Shown here: one piece after another, positions 7,750 through 16,700 of the stretch
How positions within the stretch are numbered: position 1 is the first letter of the stretch
Layout of the letters: every line of letters begins with the position of its first letter
Assembly: GCA_938004375.1 (NCBI GenBank)
Contig: CALKWH010000188.1
Location: 1-39,753, forward strand
Direction: 5' to 3'
Origin: an uncultured Pseudomonadota bacterium
Lineage (GTDB): Bacteria > Myxococcota_A > Polyangia > HGW-17
DNA: 39,753 bases
Translations under genes and position numbers: made by a program
The notes under the pieces: generated by a model
Seen by the model: the letters and a program-made list of their open reading frames with translations, nothing else
The model's database searches: none
Told to the model about the DNA's origin: nothing

Positions 7750-10700
7750 TTACAGCGTCTCGAGCAGGGCCTTGAGCTCGGCGTGATTCGGATCCTCGGC
7801 GAGACCGCGCTGGATAGACGACTTGGCCTTGGCGGAATTGCCGGTCTTGATCTCGATCCGGGCGATCTCGAGGAAGATCTGGGCCTTGGTGATCTCGCCC
7901 TCGATGCGCTGGAAGAGCAGCGCGCGGAACATGCGCTGGGCCTGGTCGTAGTTCTCCTGCCGGGAGTACAGCCGCGCCATGGCGATGAGGTTCGGCACGT
8001 AGGTCGTGTCGGCCTTCTGCGACTGCGTGTACATCTCCATGGCGGCGGCGAGGTCGCCCTGCCCCTCCTTGATGCCGCCGAGGCGCTGGTACAGCGGCGC
8101 CAGATCCTTGCGCGGGGCCTTCGCGGCGGCCAGCTCGTCGAGGAGCTTCTGGTATACGCCCGCGGCCCGGTCGAGGTTGCCCGCGGCGAAGTAGGCGTCG
8201 CCGAGCTTCTGTTTCACGGCGAGGTTGGCGGGCTCCAGCGTGAGGGCCTCCTCGAGGACCGGGAAGGCGGCCTCGGAGGCGCCCAGTTCGATGTAGAGGT
8301 CGGCCAGTTGCTGCAGCAGCTCCAGCCGCGGGGTCCGGTCCTTGACCATCGGCAGCCGCATCTGCATCAGGCGCAGGATGGCCTGCTTGTCCCCAGCCGC
8401 GCGGGCGCGGGAGGAGAGCACGTCGAAGGTCTCCTGGTGGGCGGGATACAGGCGCAGGGCCTCCTCCCAGCAGGACATGGCCTTGTCGTCGTCCCCTAGC
8501 TTCTCGGCCACCTTGCCGCGGCGGAAGGCGAGCTCGGCGCCGTCCTCGCCCTGGGGTTCGAGCAGCGCGGCCTTTTCGAGGTACTGCTGGCAGTGCTCCC
8601 AGTCCTCCATGTTCTCGAAGAGGCGGGCCAGACCGGTGAGCGCGGTGACCGAGGACGGATCGTTCTCGAGGATGCGCTCCAGGATCTTGCGGGCCTCGGT
8701 GGGACTCTCAAGCTTCTCTTCCCACAGCCGGGCCAACTGGTCCAGCGCCTGCATCTCGAGGCGCCGGTCCCCCGACCGTCCAAAGAAGTCGGCGCGCTTC
8801 TGGAGCACGTCGGCGAGCTCGTAGTATCGCTCGCCCTCGACGAGCACCCGGGACAGCCGGTCGAACACGTCCCCGTACTGCGGGTCCACGTCCAGGATCT
8901 GCATCCAATAGCCGACCGCGTCATCGACCTCCTTGAGTTGGTTGACCGACAGGTCGGCCAGATCTTGCAGCACGCCCAGCCGCTCGGAGTCCACGGAGGC
9001 CTGTCCGAGGCGGGTGAAGTACAGGTCCTTCACCGCATCCCAGTCGGATTTGCCCTTGTAGATCTCCATCAGGGCGAGGTAGGCGGGTTCGAAGGCCGGA
9101 TCGGAGTCGTAGGCCTCGCGCCATTGCTCCTCGGCCAGGTCCGCCTTGCCGAGCCGACCGGCGTAGGTCTCGGCGATGCGCTGCCGGATGCGCTGCTGGT
9201 CGGCGGGCGCCGGCGTGTAGTTGATCTTGGTCTTCAGCACCTCGATCAGGTCGTTCCACTGACCGGCCTGCTCGTACAGGCGCACCAACTGGTCCTGGGC
9301 GACAGTGTCGCTCTCGTCAGACTCCAGCAGGTCCTTCCAGGCTTTCTCGGCCATGACCAGGTCGCGCAACTGGGTCTCGGCCAGACCAGCGATCTCGCTG
9401 CAGATGGCCTTCTTGGTGACCGGATCGTATTCCTGGGCCGCCCGCTTCTGCAGGATGGCCACCAGTTTGGCGGTGTCGTCGCCCACCCGGTACAGGTTCT
9501 CCAGGGCGCGGATCGCGTCCAGATTCTCGGCCTCGCGGGCGAGCACAGCCAGGTAGAACCGCTCCGCGGAGACCACGTCGCCGACGGACAGGGCCAGCGG
9601 GGCCACCCGCAGGGCCAGGGCCACGGCGGCCAACTCGTCGACCTTGCCGTCCAGGATGCCCAGCACCGTGGAGAGGACCATGGGAATGTGGTCCGTGTGC
9701 TGCGCCAGGTCGATGAAGGACTCCAGCAGCGCCAGGTTGTCCGGCGTGAGGGCCAGGGCCTGGGCGAGCTGGCCCAGCGCCCGGTCGAGCTGGCCGAGGG
9801 TCTTGCCCAGTTGGGCGGCCCGCTCGAGCAGGCCCGCGCGATCGCCGGCGTCCTCGGTGAGCGTCACCCGTACCTCGAGGACGGTGATGAGCTTGTCGTG
9901 GGCGCCCATTCGCTCGTAGGCGGGCTCCAGGACCTCCAGCGCGGCGTTGACCAGCGGTCCGCCAGAACCCAGCAGCACCTCGAGCTCGCGGAAGACCTCG
10001 GGGTGGCTATCCTGGAAGTTCAGGGCCTCCTGCCACACCTCGATGGCCTCCTCGCCGCGCCCGAACCGGTGCAGGTTCAGGTGACCCAGCCGATAGAGGA
10101 ACTGGGCCTTGACGGCGCCGTCGGTGACGTCGGCCTGCGCGCGCAGCACCTCGGCGAGCTCCTCGTGCCTCTGGGCCTCGGTGAGCAGCCGGTCGAGCTG
10201 GGCGAGGATCTCCAGATCCGACGGGACGGCATCCAGCCCCTTCTTCAACGCGCCGATCGCGGCGCCCTGGTTCTCCAGGCTCACCTCGTACAACTGCGCC
10301 ACGGTCAGGATCAGGCGCTTGCGCAGTTCGGGCTCGTAGACGTCGTTGCCGGCCTCGTCGAGCAGGTCCACCAGCCGCTGCCACTGGCCGCCGCCGGCGG
10401 AGATCCGCATCAACTGGCTCTCGACCTCGGTATCGGCCGGGTTCTCGCGGAACAACCGGCCCCAGTAGTCGAAGGCATGATCCAGGTCGCCGCCCTGTTC
10501 GTAGATCGTCGCGATGGTGCGAAGCAGTTTGGCCTTCTGCGCGGGTTCCACGGCCACCTCCAGCAAGAGCTCATGGAGGTGGATCAGTTTGGCGGGCTGC
10601 CGCTGCTCGAGGTACAGGGGCTCGAGGATGGCGGCCGCCTGCGGGCGGTAGTCCTCACCCTCGAGGAGCTCCTCGAGCGCGCCGATGGTCTTCTCGTGCC

Positions 10701-13700
10701 GTGAGTCGAACTCGAGGATCGACTGGTACTTCTTCACGGCCTGCTCGACGTCGTTGAGCTCGTGCTGCAGGACGTGGGCGATGCGGTAGATCAATTCGTT
10801 GCGCCGCGCGTCGTCGGCCTCGAGCACGACCATCTGGTTGAGGGTCGCGATCAACTCCATCCAGTTCTGCTCCTTCTCGTAGAGGCGGGCGCAGGACTGC
10901 AGGGCGGGCAGGTGGTCCGAGGCGGACGCCAGGATGCGCTGCAGGGTGGAGATGGCCTCGTAGTTGTCCTCGAGCTTCTCCTCCTGGACGCGGGCGAGCT
11001 TGAGGGACACCGAGAATTCGGACGTCTCGGCGACCTCGGCCAAAGAGCGCAGCACCTCGGCCAGTTCGGACCAGTTTTCCCCCGCCTCGTACAGTGCCTC
11101 GAGCGCACGCAGGGCACCGGCCTCGCCCGGGGAGACCTCGAGCAGGCGCTTCCAGGTCTCCACCGCGGAGGCGTCCTGACCGAGCTTCTGTTGCAGCAGG
11201 GCGAGTTGACGCAGGGTGCGCACGCTCTCCTCGGGCTCGTGTAGCAGGTAGGAGCGGCGGTCGAGAATCGTGCCGAGCTCCTCCCAGGCCTCCAGCTCCT
11301 CGAGCAGGAGGGCCAGCTCCGTCAGGGCCTCGAGGTGATCCTCCTGGACCTCGAGCACCCGCAGGTAGCTCTTGCGAGCCTCGGTGGGCTGGGTCAGGAT
11401 CTCGGCCTGGACGCGGGCGATGCGCAAGAGGACGGTCACCTGCAGATCGGTGTCGTAGGCGTCGGTGATGCCCTTCTCGTAGACCTCGATCAGTTGCGGC
11501 CAGTTGTTCTGTCGCACGGCCAACTGGTACAGCGCCTCGAAGAGGTCTCGGTCGCCGGTCTCGAGCAGCCAGGCCTGGCTCAGGGAGGTGAAGGCGCGAT
11601 CCAGCCGGTTGCCGCGGGCGTCGTACAACTTCGCGCATTCCTTGAGGTATTCGATCTTCTGGTACTGGTCGTCCAGCCCCTCGATCTGGATCTCGTACAC
11701 GTTGACGAGATCCTCCCACTGGTCGAGGTTCTGGTAGATCGGCTGCAGCAGCGCGGCGACGCGCAGGCTGACCTCGTCGTCGAGCAGCAGGCCCTCGAGG
11801 AAGAGGATGGCCTGCTCGTGCAGCGGCTCGGTCTGCAGGACCTGCTCGATGCGGTCCACCGCCGAGATGGGGTCCTTCAGTTTCTCATGGTAGAGTTTGG
11901 CGAGCTCGATGTTCAGCCCGCACAACTCGGCCGGCCCGTGCTGCTGCTGCCCCACCAGGACGAGCAGGTGCTCGACGAGGTCTTCCCACCTCTCCAGACG
12001 GGTGTACAGACGCCGCAGCGCGGTGTTGGCCCGGACGTCCTCCGGCGCGCCGACGAGGATCTCCTTGAAGGTCTCGACGGCCTCCTCGTACTTCTCGAGC
12101 TTGTCCTCGTAGACCGAGGACATCTTGAAGAGGTATTCGTTCTTCTTCGCCGGATCGTAGTAGGCCTCGGCGGCCTCCCGGTAGATCGTGAGCAGGTCGT
12201 CCCACCGCTCGGCGGTGAGCAGCATGAGCTCGAGCTCGGTGAAGATGTCCTTACGGTTGTGATCCGCGTCGAGGATGCGCTTGTAGCACACGCGCGCCTC
12301 CTCGACCTTCTTCAGGCGGTTCGAGTAGATGCGCGCCAGGTGCTCGGCGACCTCGAGGACGTAGTCCAGGTCGGCGTAGGCCTGCTCGAGCACCTGCGCG
12401 AACACCGCGGCCACCTCGGTCCAACGCCCCAGGCTCTCGGCCAGGGACAGCAGCCGGCCGCGCACCGCGCGATCCGACGGGGTCTCGGTGAACAGGTATC
12501 CGTACCAGGTGAACGCGCTCTCCATGTCCTCGAGGACGGCGTCGTAGAGCCCGGCGATCTTCTTGGTGATGGGCGCGCGCTCCTCGGGGGTCTCCAGCAT
12601 CTGCCGCTGGAGCTGGAACACGCGGATCAACTCCTTCCAGTTCTGGCGGGAGGCGTAGATCGGCACCAGGGTCTCGGCCGCGGAGGCGGCATGGTCCTCC
12701 ATGTCGAGGAACTTCTCCAGGCGCCGGATGGTGTCCTCGCGGCCCGGATCGCCGCCCAGGGCTCCCTTGAACATCTCGAGGGACCGCTCGGGCTCGTTCA
12801 GGTAGTCCTGGTAGATCTCGCCCATGTTGTAGCGGATCTCGACGGCCTCGGCGAGCTCGTCCACGTAGCGGATGCGGTGGTCGTACAGTTCGATCAGGTC
12901 CTGCCACGCTTCCTGGTCGAAGTACAACTCCTCCAGGGCACGGAAGATGACGGCGTCCGCGGGACGGAACTCGATGATTTCCTTGTAGCGTTCGATGGCG
13001 TCCTTGGGCCGCTTCAACTGCACCTTGCAGAGGGTGGCGGCCTGCACCAGCGCGGCGTAGCGTGCCTCGGGGTCACCGTAGCCGAGCTCGGCCCGCTTGA
13101 GGTGGATGCCCAGCAGGGCCTCCCAGTCGGAGGTCTCCTTGTACACGAACTCGAGGGCGTCCATCGCGTGGCGGGAGTCGGGCCGGTTTTCGAGCACCTT
13201 CTGATAGTGCTCGCGGGCAAGCTCGAGATTCTTGAGCTCGTCGCGGGCGACGTCGGCGATGATCAGCAGGACCTTCTCCTGGAGCTCGGTGTCGAGGATC
13301 TCCTCGACGTTGGCCTTGTACATCTCGACGAGCTCCGCCCACTTGCCCTCCATGGCGGCCAGCCGCTGCAGGTTGTCCAGCACGTCCGAGAGCATGGGCA
13401 ATGCCAGGCACTCCTTGAACGCCTGCCCGTAGAAGCCGAAAGCGGCCGCGGGTTCCTGGAGCTGGCCTTCCTTGATCTGCGCGATCTTCACGAAGAGGTC
13501 GACCTTCTCCTGGGCGTCCATGGAGTAGCCGGCCTTGAGCACGTAGAGTCCGGTGAGCTTCTCCCAGTTGTCCTCGAGCTCGTAGATCTTCTCGAGGATG
13601 GAGGCGGCCTCCAGGGCCAGCATCTCCTCACCCTGGAGCATGGACTCCAGCGCGAGCTTGGCCTTCTCGTGCTCGGGATCCTGCTCGATCACGTCCCTGT

Positions 13701-16700
13701 AGAACGCGATGGCACGCGCGGGCTCCTCCAGGTGCACCTGCAGGATGTAGCCCAGGCGGTAAAGCAGGGCGTGGCGGTTCTTCTCCTCGGTGGTCAGCGC
13801 CAGCTCGCGCTCCACCAGGTCGAACACCTCGGACCAGCGGCCCAGGGCTTCGTTGAGGCGGGCCAGGTAACGCAGGGACTCCCCGTCCTCGGGATACTCG
13901 GAGAGGATCGCCCCCCAGGCCTCGGCGGCCCCCTCGATGTCCTGCAGGCTCTCCTCGCGCAGGATGGCGATGCGGCTGTAGAAGTCGCGCCGCGTGGACG
14001 GATCGAGGGAGAGCTCGGCCCGGCGGGACAGGACCTCGACGAGCTTGCCCCACTTCTCCAGGCGGGAATAGATGTACTCCAGCCGGTCGAGGGCGTCGTC
14101 GTCTTCGGGGAACTCCTCGAGGAGCTGGTGGTAGGTCTTGGCCGCGTCCTCCAGCGCGTCGAGCATGTCCTCCTGCAAAGAGGCAACCTTGCGATAGACG
14201 CCCTTGCGTTCGCGGGCGGTGTCCAACCAGCCGAGTTGGCGACGGTACAGGTCGATGACGTCGATCCACTCGTCCATCGAGGACAGCAGCACGATCAGGG
14301 ACTGGGTCGCCTTGGCCTGGAGTTCGACGTGATCCACAGCAGCCGCGACGAGCTTCTTATACCAGACGACGGCCTTCTCCGGGTCGGCCAGTTGCCGCTC
14401 GTAAAGTTGGGCGATCTTCTCCATGTAGAGCATGGTCAGTTCGAGCTCGTCGCCGGCGGCGGTGATGGCCTCGTTCCACACCTCGACGAGGGCGGCGGTG
14501 TCGCCGGACACTTCGACGAGCTCCTCCAGGGCGTGGCGGACCTCGAGGTTGCCGGGCTCGAGCTTGAGCGCCCGCCGCCAGGCCGCGAAGGCTTGCTCGG
14601 GGCGTCCGAGTTGGACGGTGAACAGTTTCCCCTGACGGGAAAGGATGCCCACAGCCTCGTCACGACCCTCGGCGGCCTCGAGCTTGACCTCGAGTAGCTC
14701 GACGATCTTCTCGAAGTTCGTCTCGTGCTCGAACAGGTTGAGCAGGATGTCCGCGGCGGCCTGCCGCGTCTCGGGCTTGCCCAGCGCCTCGTTGAGCATG
14801 GAGCGGGCGGCGATGTGGCTGGAGTTCAGCGACAGGATCTCCTGAAGCAGGGACACCGCGTCGGCGGCGCGGTCCAGTTTGTGCATCAGCAGGTCGGCCC
14901 GCTGGATCATGAGCAGGATCCGCTGCTCGTTGCCGCGGGTGTACGCCAACTCGTCCTGGTAGAGGTCGGCGAGCTCCGCCCAGTTCTCGGCCAGGTCGTA
15001 GAGGCGCTGCAGGGCGACGAAGGCGTCCTGGGAGCCGGCCTCGAGCTGGCGCAGTTGCCGGTAGGCGGCGATGGCCGCGTCCACGTCGGCGAGGATGTTC
15101 TCGTTGAGTGCGCTCAACTTCAGGAGCATCTCCTTCTGCTGGACGGGATCGTGGAGGACCTCCACCCGGTTCTCGATGAGCCGGCGCAGGTCGGTCCAGC
15201 GCTCGGCCCCGGTGGTGAGGCGCTCCAGGGCGGCGAAGGCCGCGTCGTGCAGAGGCTCCTCTTCGAGGACCATGCGGTAGTACTTCTCGGCCTCGGTCTT
15301 GTCGTGGAGCTCCTCCTCCTCGAGGAGTGCGACCTCCCATGCCAGGGTGAGGCGCAGGGCGGGCTGCTCCGACAGGGTGGTGATGTAGAGCTCCTTGAGG
15401 GCCGGGACCTGATCCTCGAGGATGGCGAGGCGGCGCAGCTCCATGCGGACGTCGGCGTTGTCCGGAGACAGCCGGAAGAGACTGCGGGCGATGTCCAGGC
15501 CGCGGGTCGTGTCCCCCACGCGGCGCACGGTGATGTTCAGCAGCTCCAAATAATGGGCGATCTTCCGGTCGGCGTCCGGCTCCATGGTCGCGATGACCTC
15601 GAGGGAGCGGGCGTAGGCCTCCCAGGACTCCATGCGCAGGTAACAGGGGGCCAGCAGCGAAGCCGCCTGCCTGCGCACCGCGGCGTCACGCGACGGGTCC
15701 AGCATGGTCTCGAGGGACTCCAGGGCGCCGGCGTGGCCAGGCGCCTCGGCGAGGATCACCTCGAAGCAGGAGAGGGCCTGCTGAGCGTCTGCCAGCGGAC
15801 CGAGGTAGAGGCGCCCCAGGCGGAGGCGGAACCCGATGCGGGCCTCGCCCTCGGCCAGCTCCTCCTGCTGGCGCAGCACGTGCGCCAGGTTCTCATACAT
15901 GCGATTGGCCTCGTACAGACGATCCAGGGCGGCCAGCGCCGGGCGATAGTCGGCGGCCTGCGAGACGATCTTCTTGTACATCTCGATGGCCTCGGAGGTC
16001 TTGTCCAGGTGGACCTCCAGCAATTGGGCCATCTTCATCATGGCGGACAGGCGGTCCTGCTGCAGGGGGGCGCTGGTGATCTGCCGGTTGAGGATTTCCA
16101 ACAGTTCGGGCCAGTTCGAGCGGAGTTCATAGATGCTGGCCAGCCCCATCAGGGCCTCGCCGCTCTCGGGCTCCTGGGCCAGCACGGCGCGCCAAATGGT
16201 CTCACCCTTGTCGAGTTGGACCAGTTGGTTGACGTACAGGTGGGCGAGCCGTGACATCAGGCGGAGCTTCTCGGCGCCTTCCAGGCGGTCCAGGGCTCCC
16301 GAATAGAGGGCGGCCAGCTCCTCCCACCGGCGGGCGACCTCGGCCAGCCTCTCCAGCCTGGCCATGATGGCCTCGTCCCGGGGATCGATCCCGTAGGCCT
16401 GGGCGCACCAGGAGAACGCGGGACCGGGCTGGTTCAACTTCTCCTCGTTGACGTGCACGAGTTTCTGGAGATGCGGGAGGCGCTCGGCGGGCTGCGAGCA
16501 GGCGCCCAGCAGGACCTCGACCATCCGGGCGACATCCGGGAAGCGTCCGGCCTCTTCGTAGATGGGCAGCAACAGGGCGGCGGCCTTCGCGTTGGCGGGG
16601 TCCGCCTCGAGGATGCTCTCGTAGGACTTGACCGAGCGCTCCGGCTTCTGGAGCCGGTCGGTGAACACACCGGCGATCTTGAAGTACAGTTGGATCTTGT